Source: an uncultured Clostridia bacterium
GTDB lineage: Bacteria; Bacillota; Clostridia; Oscillospirales; CAG-272
Direction: 5' to 3'
Assembly: GCA_947631765.1 (NCBI GenBank)
Contig: CANRMP010000011.1
Location: 1 to 64,000 of the forward strand
DNA: 64,000 nucleotides
Shown: positions 51,603 to 60,851 of the stretch, piece after piece
Position numbering within the stretch: position 1 is the first letter of the stretch
How the letters are laid out: each line of letters opens with the position of its first letter
The notes under the pieces: generated by a model
Told to the model about the DNA's origin: nothing
Seen by the model: the letters and a program-made list of their open reading frames with translations, nothing else
Databases searched by the model: none
Made by a program: the position numbers and the translations under genes

Positions 51603-53126
51603 TTTTTCGCAAAGGCAGTAAACATTCCATCCTATTCCTTCAGTATATGCGGTAATGACCCCGCTTGACACGTCGGAAATATGAGTATATACAAAGGGAA
51701 GCACAATATTTCCCTCGGTATCTATCATTCCCACGGTGCCGTCGGCATAGCCGACTACCGCAAGCCCCTGTATAAACGGTCTCGCATAGTCGTAAATAGG
51801 CTGTGCTATCCAATATCCGTTTATGCTGTAATAGCCGTATAAGCCATCCTTGGAGAGCAGAAGAACTCCGTTTGAGTATCCTTCAAGGGTATACCCGTCG
51901 GGAATGTCAAAATATTCTCCGTTGGTATTAATCAGCTTATCAACGTCATCCGCAACCGTATTATAGGAATTGTTCATTCGGCTGAGCGCCCTTACTCTGA
52001 CTCTGAGCCAGCCGTTATCAAAACCCGAAAAGCCCATCGACTCTATACCGAGCGTATCGGGGAGGGCAAAAAAGTACTGTACGTACATTCTTGTACCGGG
52101 AAAAATGTGCCACGCGGTAGAGGCGAACATGGATTTTGCGGAGGTATTGATTATTCTTACCGCGTTTGCCGTTGTCATTACCACAGCATAGCCCTGCGAA
52201 AAATTAAACGCATATAAATATCTGGCGCTTATTGACGCCTTGCCGTTTTTATAATTTACAAATTGATATTTGTCATAGCGCGGCAGATATTTTACCTCCG
52301 TGCTTCCGTTATAGGCGGCAAGGGGAGAGGCGGGATAATCGTAATACAGCTCGGCGCGCACGTTCTCCCTCTTAATCTTATTAAATTTCTTGCCGTCAAA
52401 TGAATAGTATTGCGACTGTGAGTCGACAAACACAGGTAAATTGTCATAATCCCTTGCAAAATACGGCTCTTTGTCCTCTATATTGTCGACAAGTACCTCT
52501 CCGTCATAACTGCAAAGGGATATAAACGCATTGCCGTTTTCATCCGTCCCGCCTACAAGAAGATAGCCCATATAAGGCACCACCTTACAGCGCGCCCTGA
52601 CTATGTCGCTGCTGTGCGTTACATAGGAGCCGTCGTCCGGGCTGTGTACCTTGGTGTACACGGTGACCTTTTCAACGCCGCTTGTATATTCGTCATAAAG
52701 ACCGCTTTTTGCAAGCTTTATTTCAAAGCTTTCGCCGTTATAGACTCCCGAGGCGCTTATTTTGTCACTTTCGCCGTCAAAGCCGCCAAGCACGCCGGCA
52801 AGTCTTTTGTAATATTCAACCCTGCTTTCAAGAGAGGTGCTTGCTCTGTCTTTTATCAGCCCCTCAATATCGGTATAATAAAGCGCCGACTTTAAAGAGG
52901 TCAGGTATTTCTTATCCGGTGCGGATGCGTCGGGAGTACTATTATCGATATTATTCGTATGTTCCTTATCGGAAGGAGCGGTCGTACCCGAGACTGTGCT
53001 TTGCGGCACTTCATTTGTCAGCTCGTCGCCCGAGGAGAACAAATACCCTCCCGCCGCAAAAATGGAAACAAGGGAAGATATAAAAAACATCAGCACCGAC
53101 ACCGCGGATATTACAGTTTTTTTCAC
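51600..53126 (-). CDS. Membrane-anchored WG-repeat protein
   Basis: A 508-residue protein with an N-terminal membrane helix (about 5-27), then a Ser/Thr/Asp-rich linker to about 70. A large extracytoplasmic domain ends in WG-type repeats (DGLYGYYSINGYWIAQPIYD, then DGTVGMIDTEGNIVLPFVY). WG repeats form beta-structures of unknown function. A GTG at 53126 is preferred to one three codons earlier, because GAAAGAG then has normal spacing. It is convergent with spoVG and 21 bases downstream of rlmH. Confidence 0.82.
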   Translation of the reverse strand: MKKTVISAVSVLMFFISSLVSIFAAGGYLFSSGDELTNEVPQSTVSGTTAPSDKEHTNNIDNSTPDASAPDKKYLTSLKSALYYTDIEGLIKDRASTSLESRVEYYKRLAGVLGGFDGESDKISASGVYNGESFEIKLAKSGLYDEYTSGVEKVTVYTKVHSPDDGSYVTHSSDIVRARCKVVPYMGYLLVGGTDENGNAFISLCSYDGEVLVDNIEDKEPYFARDYDNLPVFVDSQSQYYSFDGKKFNKIKRENVRAELYYDYPASPLAAYNGSTEVKYLPRYDKYQFVNYKNGKASISARYLYAFNFSQGYAVVMTTANAVRIINTSAKSMFASTAWHIFPGTRMYVQYFFALPDTLGIESMGFSGFDNGWLRVRVRALSRMNNSYNTVADDVDKLINTNGEYFDIPDGYTLEGYSNGVLLLSKDGLYGYYSINGYWIAQPIYDYARPFIQGLAVVGYADGTVGMIDTEGNIVLPFVYTHISDVSSGVITAYTEGIGWNVYCLCEK

Positions 53127-53147
53127 CGAAATCACTCTTTCAAATAA

Positions 53148-53573
53148 TTATTTGTGGTACTTTCCGCCGTTTATTATGGTGAAAGCTCTGTAGATTTGCT
53201 CATAAAGAATAACTCGCATCAGCTGGTGCGGAAAGGTCATGCGTGAGAATGAAAGACGGAGGTCGCACGCTCTTTTCACCTCTTCGGAAAGTCCCGTGGA
53301 TTCTCCGATAATAAAGCATATTTCGCTTTTCCCGCCGACCGCGGTCTTTTCAATAAGGCTTGCAAGCTCCGTGGAGGACATCTCTTTGCCTTCAATGCAA
53401 AGGGCGATATTATAGGCGGATTTGTTTATAAAGGGGAGCATGGAAGCGCCCTCCCTAAGCTCGACAAGCTTAAGCGAGGCATATGCGCCAAGCCTTTTTG
53501 AATACTCGGCGCACGCTTGTCTTAAATATTCCTCCTTAAGGCTTCCGGCGCAAAGTATCTTTATACTAAGCAT
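53148..53573 (-). CDS. rlmH: 23S rRNA pseudouridine-1915 N3-methyltransferase
   Basis: Methylates pseudouridine 1915 in helix 69 of 23S rRNA (SPOUT family). At 141 residues it is a little shorter than the usual 155-160. The conserved parts are present: EGKEMSSTELA, ICFIIGESTGLSEEV (SAM knot), LSFSRMTFPHQLMRVILYEQIYRAF, and the C-terminal tail GGKYHK. AAGGGG precedes the ATG. It begins 13 bases after the MBL hydrolase gene; the rlmH/walJ pairing is common in Firmicutes. Confidence 0.95.
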   Translation of the reverse strand: MLSIKILCAGSLKEEYLRQACAEYSKRLGAYASLKLVELREGASMLPFINKSAYNIALCIEGKEMSSTELASLIEKTAVGGKSEICFIIGESTGLSEEVKRACDLRLSFSRMTFPHQLMRVILYEQIYRAFTIINGGKYHK

Positions 53574-53586
53574 ATGTTTTTACCCC

Positions 53587-54372
53587 TTATGTATTCACAA
53601 GCAGACTCGGAGAATTTCTGCTTGCCACAAGAAGCCGTGCATTTATCTGATGATCTTTTAAATACCTGCCGATGGTTTCAAGGGCGCATGAGGGGGAGTT
53701 GTTCTGCTCGCTCAGATGCGCAAGAAGAAATGTGTCGGTTCCGCCTTCAAGGCTTAAATACGCAATAATTTTTGCGCACTCCGAATTTTCAAGATGCCCT
53801 TTGGAGGAGACTATTCTCTCCTTTAAAAATTTGGAATACGGACCGTTTTCAAGCATACTTTTCTCGTAATTTGCCTCGATTATTATCTTTTCGCATCCGC
53901 AAAGAGCCTCTGCCACCTGTGAGGTTACATATCCCATATCGGTTGCCACGCCGAATTTTCTCTCTCCTATGGTAAATGTATATCCAACGCTTGCCGCGCT
54001 GTCGTGCGGGGTCTTAAATGCCTCGACTCCTATATCGCCGACACTCATGGAAAAACCGCTGTTATCCATTCCGTAAAGCCCCGACCTGTCTATACCGCAC
54101 GGGAGAAAGTCAAGGCATCCGAGCGGCAGATAGACCGGTATATTTCTATGCTTTAATATCACCTCAAGCCCTTTGATATGGTCGGTGTGCTCGTGGGTAA
54201 TAAATATCGCGTCAATGCTGTCAAGCGATGACCCTATCTCACACAAAAGCTTTTGAGTTGCCCTTTCGGAGATTCCGACGTCCACAAGAATTGACGTACT
54301 CCCGGAGCTGACAAACACGCAGTTTCCCGAGGAACCGCTTGAGAGCGTATAAATTTTGGGACAAGGCGCCAA
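53587..54372 (-). CDS. MBL-fold hydrolase, WalJ/YycJ-like
   Basis: A 261-residue metallo-beta-lactamase-fold protein. The N terminus is SSGSSGNCVFVSSGSTSILVD-like, and the metal motif is FITHEHTDHIKG (HxHxDH, about residue 60). TPHDSAASVGYTF, DMGYVTSQ and LAHLSEQNN complete the site. WalJ/YycJ proteins are exonuclease-like and linked to cell division and DNA repair in Gram-positives. The frame starts at TTG with AAAGGACGG 8 bases before it. It is followed by rlmH in the same direction. Confidence 0.88.
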   Translation of the reverse strand: MAPCPKIYTLSSGSSGNCVFVSSGSTSILVDVGISERATQKLLCEIGSSLDSIDAIFITHEHTDHIKGLEVILKHRNIPVYLPLGCLDFLPCGIDRSGLYGMDNSGFSMSVGDIGVEAFKTPHDSAASVGYTFTIGERKFGVATDMGYVTSQVAEALCGCEKIIIEANYEKSMLENGPYSKFLKERIVSSKGHLENSECAKIIAYLSLEGGTDTFLLAHLSEQNNSPSCALETIGRYLKDHQINARLLVASRNSPSLLVNT

Positions 54373-54426
54373 ATGATTTTACCGTCCTTTCTTTTTCTTA
54401 TAAACCACCCGTAAAAAGCCGTTTTT

Positions 54427-54798
54427 TTAAAAGAGATCCTGAAGCCAGAACAGGTATATGATATCAATCATCACCGCAGTGAGCATCGGGAGAAGCACAA
54501 TAATCAGATCCTTTGCAAGCTTTTTGCCCTTGACCATAGCCTTAATGAATTTTTGCTTTTTTTCATAAGACCAGCTGTCCCTGAGCATTTCGGGAGAAGG
54601 GATATCCTTGTTAAGTCCGCCGTTGAGAATAACGCAAGCAACGAGCAAAACTCCGGTTGCGATGTAAAAAGCCACCATGCCGACCATGCTTTGATATTTT
54701 ATTATGAGAATATAAACGCCGATAACGACGACAAAGGAAACAACAAGCTTTATAAGCGTAGACACCGCTTGCTTTGACGGCTTTTTTACCGTTTTCAT
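54427..54798 (-). CDS. Small membrane protein of unknown function
   Basis: Not recognised. The 123-residue protein has three hydrophobic segments (about 12-34, 38-58 and 97-117) separated by a charged loop (residues 62-95, with EMLRDSWSYEKKQKFIKAMVKGKK). AAGGAG precedes the ATG. It lies between galactokinase and the WalJ-like gene on the same strand, 39 bases after galactokinase. No catalytic motif is seen. Confidence 0.75.
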   Translation of the reverse strand: MKTVKKPSKQAVSTLIKLVVSFVVVIGVYILIIKYQSMVGMVAFYIATGVLLVACVILNGGLNKDIPSPEMLRDSWSYEKKQKFIKAMVKGKKLAKDLIIVLLPMLTAVMIDIIYLFWLQDLF

Positions 54799-54837
54799 AG
54801 GAATCTCCTTAAACCTGAAAGATTCGAATTTGCACGC

Positions 54838-56124
54838 TTAAAGCGTGCAAATTGCACCTTTTGCCCTGATTTTCAGAATATGCGTGCTTCCCTTTCCGAA
54901 TACCGAGTCGATAAGGCTTTGCAATCCTTGCGAATACTTTTCGGGAATAAACACCTGAATGGTGCCGGCAAAGCCTCCTCCGTGTACGCGGCAGGCGGAC
55001 GGCTCATTTATTGTCTTAAGATACTCTTCGCTAAGCTCAAGCGCGAGAGAAAGCCCCTGTTCACGTATATTTTTGACTGTATATACATTCTGCAAATATT
55101 TAAATGAGCTGTTGCCCGAAGCCGTGATACCCGCAAAGAATTTTGCTATGCTTCCTTCGCCGAGAGCCGCGTTAAGCTCATCCACCCTCTCGTTTTCATT
55201 CAGGAAATGAAGTGCGCGAAGCAGTGCGCGATCTCCCGCCTTCTCACGTATTTCGGGGATATTTGCAATTATTTCCTCTCTTGACACTTCTCTTAAAACG
55301 CTCTTGTCAAAAAGCGCGGCAACGCTCTTCATTTCCGCGGGTATCGAAGCGTAGTCCTCGTTGAGGTCGGCATGGTTGCCTCCTGTGTCGATTATACACA
55401 GCGAGTAGCCTTTAGCCGACAGGTCAAAGTCGATTTTATTCACCACGGGATTCTTGGGGTCCTTAAAATCTATGCCGATAAAGCCGCCGACAGCGCACGC
55501 CATCTGGTCCATAAGACCGCAAGGCTTGCCGAAGAAAACATTTTCGGAGTATTGAGCGATTTTTGCAATCTCAACGTCGGATATGTCGTTGTCATACAGA
55601 GTGCGCATAATATTTCCGACCATCACCTCAAAGGCGGCAGACGAGGAAAGCCCGCTTCCCTTAAACACGTTTGAGGTGGTATAAGCTACAAAGCCGCCCG
55701 CTTTATAGCCGTTTTTCAAAAAGCCGTCGTACATACCCGAGATAACGGCATAAGAGGTGAAATATCTTTCGGGGTCAACCTTTATTTCATTAATATTTAC
55801 GATATCCTCGGGGAAGCCCTCGCTTTTGATTTTTATAAACTCGCTCGCCTCATCCTTAACGCAGACCGCAATTATATCAAGGTCAATTGACGCCGCAAGC
55901 ACCTTTCCGTGATTGTGGTCGGTGTGGTTTCCCGAAATTTCGGTTCTTCCGGGCACAGAAAACAGCCGCACTCCGCTCTTTTCCCCGTAATGCTTTATAA
56001 AACCGTTAATCGCCGAAATATAGCGCTCGCGCTCCGAGGCGATATTTTTTTCACCGTAAAGCAAGGCAAGGGTTTTATCGAATTTTCCCTGACCGATATA
56101 AGAAATAAGCTCTTTTGTGTTCAT
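54838..56124 (-). CDS. Galactokinase family protein
   Basis: A GHMP-family sugar kinase of 428 residues. Motif 1 is GRTEISGNHTDHNHGKVL, motif 2 KGSGLSSSAAFEV, and motif 3 CRVHGGGFAGTIQVF. It also has GLMDQMACAVGG with the catalytic Asp region. It would phosphorylate galactose or a related sugar at C1. It is longer than typical GalK (about 390), with an extra N-terminal 35 residues, and has His-Asn in NHTDHNHG where EHTDYN is usual, so another sugar is possible. No Leloir genes are beside it. A short hairpin overlaps its stop codon. Confidence 0.86.
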   Translation of the reverse strand: MNTKELISYIGQGKFDKTLALLYGEKNIASERERYISAINGFIKHYGEKSGVRLFSVPGRTEISGNHTDHNHGKVLAASIDLDIIAVCVKDEASEFIKIKSEGFPEDIVNINEIKVDPERYFTSYAVISGMYDGFLKNGYKAGGFVAYTTSNVFKGSGLSSSAAFEVMVGNIMRTLYDNDISDVEIAKIAQYSENVFFGKPCGLMDQMACAVGGFIGIDFKDPKNPVVNKIDFDLSAKGYSLCIIDTGGNHADLNEDYASIPAEMKSVAALFDKSVLREVSREEIIANIPEIREKAGDRALLRALHFLNENERVDELNAALGEGSIAKFFAGITASGNSSFKYLQNVYTVKNIREQGLSLALELSEEYLKTINEPSACRVHGGGFAGTIQVFIPEKYSQGLQSLIDSVFGKGSTHILKIRAKGAICTL

Positions 56125-56235
56125 ACTATTATTTCACCTTTCGATAAGCTGTATTTATACATAATTACTTTAACCGCTTGGGTAATTATATCAAACAATT
56201 ATGAGCAAACAATAGTCCCATATTATAAATTTCTG

Positions 56236-56739
56236 TTAATAATAATCGGGAAGTTTTATTCTTTTTACCGCCGCGGCGGAAAGCAGTCCGACAAGAGCGC
56301 CGCAAAGTATGCCGCTTAAAAACAGAATCGGCATGTAGTACAGAAGAATTGAAGTTTCGGTAAAAAACGCCGCAAGGACAATTTGCCCGACATTGTGAAA
56401 AACGCCTCCGAGAATGCTTGTCCCCGTAATGCCAAAGCACCCGAGCTTTTTTGCAAAATACATAACGATAAGCGCCGTCAGCCCCCCACACAAAGCGTAA
56501 AGACTTGCAAAAAGCCCGCTGAATGCAAAGCCCGCAAGAATCACGCGAACGGTAGTAATAAAAACGGCGTCTCTTGTTCTAAGCTTAAAGAGCGCAAAAA
56601 CCGTAACGATATTTGCAAATCCCGGCTTTACGCCGGGTATTGCTATAAATGCGGGTATGAGGCTTTCAAGCCATGACAAAACAAAAGCAAGACAGACAAG
56701 CAGTCCTGCAAGGGTAATGCGCGCTGTTTTTTGCTTCAT
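56236..56739 (-). CDS. Gx transporter family membrane protein
   Basis: A 167-residue protein with about five membrane helices, begun by LAGLLVCLAFVLSWLESLIP and containing GVKPGFANIVTVFAL and GGVFHNVGQIVLAAFF. These match the Gx transporter (formerly heptaprenyl diphosphate synthase component I) family, commonly next to NusG_II and ApbE genes in Clostridia. The substrate is unproven. It follows the NusG_II gene after 9 bases and closes the Rnf-associated operon. Confidence 0.88.
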   Translation of the reverse strand: MKQKTARITLAGLLVCLAFVLSWLESLIPAFIAIPGVKPGFANIVTVFALFKLRTRDAVFITTVRVILAGFAFSGLFASLYALCGGLTALIVMYFAKKLGCFGITGTSILGGVFHNVGQIVLAAFFTETSILLYYMPILFLSGILCGALVGLLSAAAVKRIKLPDYY

Positions 56740-56748
56740 GGCATTCTC

Positions 56749-57117
56749 CTATCCGATAACAACATCATTTCCCTTTTCTTTGCTGTTGATAATCGTAATT
56801 GTGACGCGGTTCGGCAGACATACAATGCTCTCCCCGACTTTTGATATCCTTCCTCTTTTCATACAGGTCTTGTCGGGACATTCGGCGCTTTCCATGTATA
56901 TACATCCGTCCTTTATAACCGCTCGGTTGGTGTCGCCGATATCCACTGTCATTTCTTCATTTAACGAATACACGCCGTAAAGCTCGCCGTCAATATAAAT
57001 TTCGGCGTAGCTCCCCTCTTTTCTCCCGATGCTTGCCGCAATAAGTATAATTACAGCTATAACAAGCAGGGAGAAAAAGAGGAGAATATCGTTTCTTGTT
57101 TTTTTACTTATTTTCAT
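56749..57117 (-). CDS. NusG domain II-containing membrane protein
   Basis: A 122-residue protein with one N-terminal helix (about 10-30) and an extracytoplasmic NusG_II domain: YAEIYIDGELYGVYSL, then the cysteines in CPDKTC and VCLPNRVTI. Proteins of this type accompany Rnf/ApbE genes; their role in flavin or electron transfer is unproven. The start overlaps the apbE stop by 4 bases. Confidence 0.9.
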   Translation of the reverse strand: MKISKKTRNDILLFFSLLVIAVIILIAASIGRKEGSYAEIYIDGELYGVYSLNEEMTVDIGDTNRAVIKDGCIYMESAECPDKTCMKRGRISKVGESIVCLPNRVTITIINSKEKGNDVVIG

Positions 57118-58142
57118 ATTTCATCACCGGCAAAAATAAGCTCTTCTGCCCTTTGATTTTTGTAAACCGTTCCGTCCGTCGCCACCCAGACCACCGCCGC
57201 GCCCGACAGGTCGGCAATTTCCATGCCCTTTTCAAGCTCGGTCAGAAAAAGCGCGGTCGAAAGCGCGTCCCCCATGGCTCCGTTTTCACATATTACAGTC
57301 ACCTGACAAAAAAGGCTGCCGGGATATAGAGTTTCGGGGTCGATTATGTGGTGATAACGCTTCCCGTCGACGACAAAATACCTCTGATAATCTCCGCTCG
57401 TAATAACGCAGAGATCACTGCATTCGACCTCAAAAAGATTTCCTTCGCCCAAAGGCGAATTTACCCCGATATTCCACCCCGACTCATCCGGCTTTTCTCC
57501 ATAGGTCATCACGTTTCCGCCGAGATTTACAAGAGCCGCAGTAAGCTTTGTGGAGGGGAGCAGCGCCGTCACCCTGTCGCAGGCGTATCCCTTGGCAATT
57601 GCCCCCATATCAAGGCTCATATTCCGGTCTTCAAGATACACCGAGGAGCTTTCTTTGTCAACGACAAGCCCGTTTATATCGCAGTGCTCTGCCGCCTCTT
57701 TAAGCTCGTCCTCGTACGGAAGCTTGTTTTCGTTTTTTTCGCGGCAGTCGCGCCAAAGCTCAAGCACCGCTCCCATTGCCACATTAAGCGCTCCGTCGGT
57801 TTTTTCGTACATTTGCTTTGAAAATTCAAGCAGCTCAATAATTCTGCCGTCCACGGTGAGCGGCGAAACGCCGGCGTTTTTGTTCACCGAGAAGATATTG
57901 TTTATACCCTCATATTCGTTGTAAGCGTCAAATAGCTTGTGACAGGTTTGAAGCTCGTTGTAAATGGTATTGCAGCTCTCCTCAAAATCCGAAGAGCTTT
58001 TCGCGTATCCCCGAATTACCGTTATAGTGTCGAAAAGATCGTAATAGAACTTTTCATAAAGAGCGAAAGAGGAGCAGGATGGCAAAACAAGCAAAAGGCA
58101 CAGGCAAAGGAGGAGCAATACCGAAACAATTTTAGATTTCAT
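57114..58142 (-). CDS. apbE: FAD:protein FMN transferase lipoprotein
   Basis: Attaches FMN covalently to threonines of membrane redox proteins, here most likely RnfG and RnfD of the same operon. The 342-residue lipoprotein (lipobox LLPSC) has the family motifs LDMGAIAKGYACDRV (about residue 180), VNLGGNVMTYG and GDALSTALFL near the C terminus, which holds the metal-binding Asp. The start overlaps the end of rnfB by 11 bases. Confidence 0.95.
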   Translation of the reverse strand: MKSKIVSVLLLLCLCLLLVLPSCSSFALYEKFYYDLFDTITVIRGYAKSSSDFEESCNTIYNELQTCHKLFDAYNEYEGINNIFSVNKNAGVSPLTVDGRIIELLEFSKQMYEKTDGALNVAMGAVLELWRDCREKNENKLPYEDELKEAAEHCDINGLVVDKESSSVYLEDRNMSLDMGAIAKGYACDRVTALLPSTKLTAALVNLGGNVMTYGEKPDESGWNIGVNSPLGEGNLFEVECSDLCVITSGDYQRYFVVDGKRYHHIIDPETLYPGSLFCQVTVICENGAMGDALSTALFLTELEKGMEIADLSGAAVVWVATDGTVYKNQRAEELIFAGDEI

Positions 58143-58947
58143 TCTGTACAGTCAGAGGCAAAAGCACCTTTGTAGGGCATTTTTGGGCGCATACTCCGCA
58201 CCCCGTACACAGGGACGGATCTACAACCGGCAGGTTGTTTTCCATTTTTATCGCCTTTTGCGGACAAATTTTAGAACATACGCCGCATCCGATGCACCCG
58301 GCGCCGCAAACGTTCTTGACTTCTTTGAGCTTATCTGTTGAAACGCAGTTTACAAGCACGCGGCTTTTGTATTCCACAATTTCAATTATTCCCTTCGGGC
58401 AAGCCGCCGCGCACTCGCCGCAGCCTCGGCATTTGTCGGTATCTATTCTTGCAAGACCGTCAACTATGCTGATTCCTCCGAATGAGCACGCCGACACACA
58501 GCTTCCAAAGCCCATACAGCCGAAGGCGCACCCCTTCCCGCTTGCCGACGGAGAAAGGGCGGCATAGCGGCAATCGTTTACCCCCACATAGTCCGCCTTT
58601 CGCAAAGCTACGTCACAGCTTCCCGAGCATCTGACATGCGCCACGCGCCGCACGCTTTTTGCGGCTTCCTTGCCGAGAATTGAAGCGATACTGTCAGCCA
58701 CCGGCTGACCGCCCACAACACACGCGTTGACCGGCGCGTTGCCGAGCGCCATTTCCTTTGCGAGCGCGTCGCAAGAAGCATATCCGCAGCCGCCGCAGTT
58801 GTTTGAGGGGAGGCATTCTCTCACCTTCACCTCAAGCTCGTTTGTCTCAACTTTGAGAAAAAGATCGGAAACGCCCAAAAACAGCCCGACAAGCAGTCCC
58901 ACCGCTCCCACAAGACCGGCGGTAATAAGTATTGAAACAATATTCAT
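58132..58947 (-). CDS. rnfB: Rnf complex iron-sulfur subunit B
   Basis: The ferredoxin-accepting subunit of the Rnf complex, 271 residues. An N-terminal helix (about 5-27) is followed by a 4Fe-4S domain with CGGCGYASCDALAKEM. A ferredoxin-type series comes next: CAFGCMGFGSCVSAC, CRGCGECAAACP, CIGCGVCSKICP and CTGCGVCAQKCP. The cluster count matches the clostridial/acetogen form. It is followed by apbE with an 11-base overlap. Confidence 0.96.
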   Translation of the reverse strand: MNIVSILITAGLVGAVGLLVGLFLGVSDLFLKVETNELEVKVRECLPSNNCGGCGYASCDALAKEMALGNAPVNACVVGGQPVADSIASILGKEAAKSVRRVAHVRCSGSCDVALRKADYVGVNDCRYAALSPSASGKGCAFGCMGFGSCVSACSFGGISIVDGLARIDTDKCRGCGECAAACPKGIIEIVEYKSRVLVNCVSTDKLKEVKNVCGAGCIGCGVCSKICPQKAIKMENNLPVVDPSLCTGCGVCAQKCPTKVLLPLTVQNEI

Positions 58948-58974
58948 AATCAGTTACCCCGCTTTCTCACCGTT

Positions 58975-59553
58975 TTAAAGATTTATTCCCGAAAAGCCGA
59001 AAAACGCCATAGCCATAAGCCCCGAAATAAGAAGGGTCAGCGGCATTCCGCGAAAGCTTTTCGGCACTTTTGTAAGATCAATGCTTTCCCTGATAGCCGC
59101 CATAATGATAATCGCCACCGCAAAGCCGCAGGCGGTTCCAAAGCCGGTCAAGGTGCTCATAAGCACGCCGTAATTATTCTGAACGTTGGTAAGAGCCACG
59201 CCAAGCACGGCGCAGTTTGTCGTGATAAGCGGTAAATACACTCCGAGCGCCTCGTACAGAGTGTGCGAGAATTTTTTAAGAAACATCTCGATAAACTGCA
59301 CAAGAGCGGCGATTATCAGAATAAATACTATGGTGGAAAGATATGTAAGCTCGAGGGCTTCAAGCACGTAATTGTAAACAAGGGAGGAAAGCGCCGAAGA
59401 TACCGTTATGACAAATATCACCGCGATTCCCATTCCGCTTGCGGTTTTTAAATACCTTGATACCCCGAGAAAGGGGCAAAGACCCAAAAACTGACTCAGC
59501 ACCACATTGTTTACAAGCACTGTGGTAAAAAGCACAAGAAGTACGGTAGTCAT
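58975..59553 (-). CDS. rnfA: Rnf complex subunit A
   Basis: An integral membrane subunit with six helices, 192 residues. Family motifs are LVNNVVLSQFLGLCPFLGVSR (landmark near residue 15) and TTNCAVLGVALTN near residue 110. The cysteines there take part in a membrane Fe-S cluster shared with RnfE. It overlaps rnfE by 4 bases. Confidence 0.96.
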   Translation of the reverse strand: MTTVLLVLFTTVLVNNVVLSQFLGLCPFLGVSRYLKTASGMGIAVIFVITVSSALSSLVYNYVLEALELTYLSTIVFILIIAALVQFIEMFLKKFSHTLYEALGVYLPLITTNCAVLGVALTNVQNNYGVLMSTLTGFGTACGFAVAIIIMAAIRESIDLTKVPKSFRGMPLTLLISGLMAMAFFGFSGINL

Positions 59554-60239
59554 GTCTTTTCATCCTCCTTTGCACCCTTGCCCTCGGGATTCTTTTCGCA
59601 AAGATCACAGCCTATGCACTGTCCCATACAGCCGCCGCTTTGCCTCTTTTCCTTTGATACTAACTTGTTTCGAAGCGCCACAAGCATTGCAAGCACGAAA
59701 AATGCTCCCGGAGCCAGTACTATTATTGCAACCGGCTCATACCACGAGGGCATTATTGCAAAGCCGAATATGCTTCCGTTTCCGATAATTTCACGTATAC
59801 TGCCTATTATGGTCAGTGCCATTGTAAAGCCGAGCCCCATGCCGATACCGTCAAAGACCGAAAGCAGAACCGGATTTTTGCCCGCATATGCCTCGGCGCG
59901 ACCGAGAATTATGCAGTTAACCACAATAAGAGGAATGTAAATTCCAAGCGCCGAATAGATGGGGCGCACATACGCCTGAAGCAAAAGCTGAAGCACTGTC
60001 ACAAGCGAGGCGACAATTACAATATATGCCGGCATCCTCACTCCCCGCGGGATTATTTTTCTCAAAAGCGATATTATAAAGTTTGACATTATAAGCACAG
60101 CCGCCGCAGAAAGTCCCATGCCGAGCCCGTTTACGGCGCTTGTGGTGACAGCCAGCGTAGGACACATTCCCAAAAGCAGAACAAAGGTGGGATTCTCTTT
60201 GATTATACCGTTGTAAAGCCGTTCAAATACTTTATTCAT
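59550..60239 (-). CDS. rnfE: Rnf complex subunit E
   Basis: A six-helix membrane subunit of 229 residues, paired with RnfA. It shows NPTFVLLLGMCPTLAVTTSA and VVNCIILGRAEAYAGKN, with the cluster cysteines conserved. The C-terminal tail has CIGCDLCEKN after a cysteine-rich GGCMGQC stretch, which is unusual for RnfE and could bind metal. The ATG at 60239 has GAGGTGG 5 bases before it and is preferred over an upstream GTG. Confidence 0.95.
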   Translation of the reverse strand: MNKVFERLYNGIIKENPTFVLLLGMCPTLAVTTSAVNGLGMGLSAAAVLIMSNFIISLLRKIIPRGVRMPAYIVIVASLVTVLQLLLQAYVRPIYSALGIYIPLIVVNCIILGRAEAYAGKNPVLLSVFDGIGMGLGFTMALTIIGSIREIIGNGSIFGFAIMPSWYEPVAIIVLAPGAFFVLAMLVALRNKLVSKEKRQSGGCMGQCIGCDLCEKNPEGKGAKEDEKT

Positions 60240-60249
60240 ATAAACCACC

Positions 60250-60837
60250 TCAGCTCCTTCCTATTAAATGACTGTTTGCAAGCGAAATTCCCGCGTTGAC
60301 CGCCTCCAAAACCGCGTTTGTGGTAAATGTGGCACCGCTTATCGCGTCTACCTCATCATCCTCACTTTTGCCGCCCTTGACGGCTTTTATTACAGAGGCG
60401 TTTATTCCCGCAAACTGACCTTGAAAGTCCTCGGACGTGCATTTTGCTCCAAGCCCCGGGGTTTCGCTCATGGATATTACCGTCATGCCCTGCAAGGTAC
60501 CGTTATCCGAAATGCCGAGCGCTATGGTAATATTGCCGACGTAACCGCTGCCCGAGGTTATGGTCATCACCCATCCCACAGGCTTGCCGCCCGAATCAAG
60601 CGCGGTTTTTATCTCGTCCACACTAACGTTGCCCTCGGGGGCAAAATCGTAAGTATCAACCGTACATTCGGTAAAGTCCTTTGCGTCCGGATATACTGAG
60701 CGATAAGCGTTAATCTTATCCTCTTCCTCAGCCCTTGCTATCGGTTCTTTTGTCAGGTCATATACAAAAGCAAGAGCAAGTCCGGCAATAAGGGTTATCA
60801 AAAGCAGTATCAGTGTGTTTTTTACTATTGTTTTCAT
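60250..60837 (-). CDS. rnfG: Rnf complex flavoprotein subunit G
   Basis: Electron-carrying subunit with covalent FMN, 195 residues. One N-terminal helix (about 7-27) is followed by an FMN-binding domain. The flavinylation site is the Thr in DAISGATFTTNAV (about residue 170), the substrate motif for ApbE, which is encoded in the same operon. GLGAKCTSEDF is also conserved. Confidence 0.95.
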   Translation of the reverse strand: MKTIVKNTLILLLITLIAGLALAFVYDLTKEPIARAEEEDKINAYRSVYPDAKDFTECTVDTYDFAPEGNVSVDEIKTALDSGGKPVGWVMTITSGSGYVGNITIALGISDNGTLQGMTVISMSETPGLGAKCTSEDFQGQFAGINASVIKAVKGGKSEDDEVDAISGATFTTNAVLEAVNAGISLANSHLIGRS

Positions 60838-60851
60838 AGCTTTTCCCCCTT

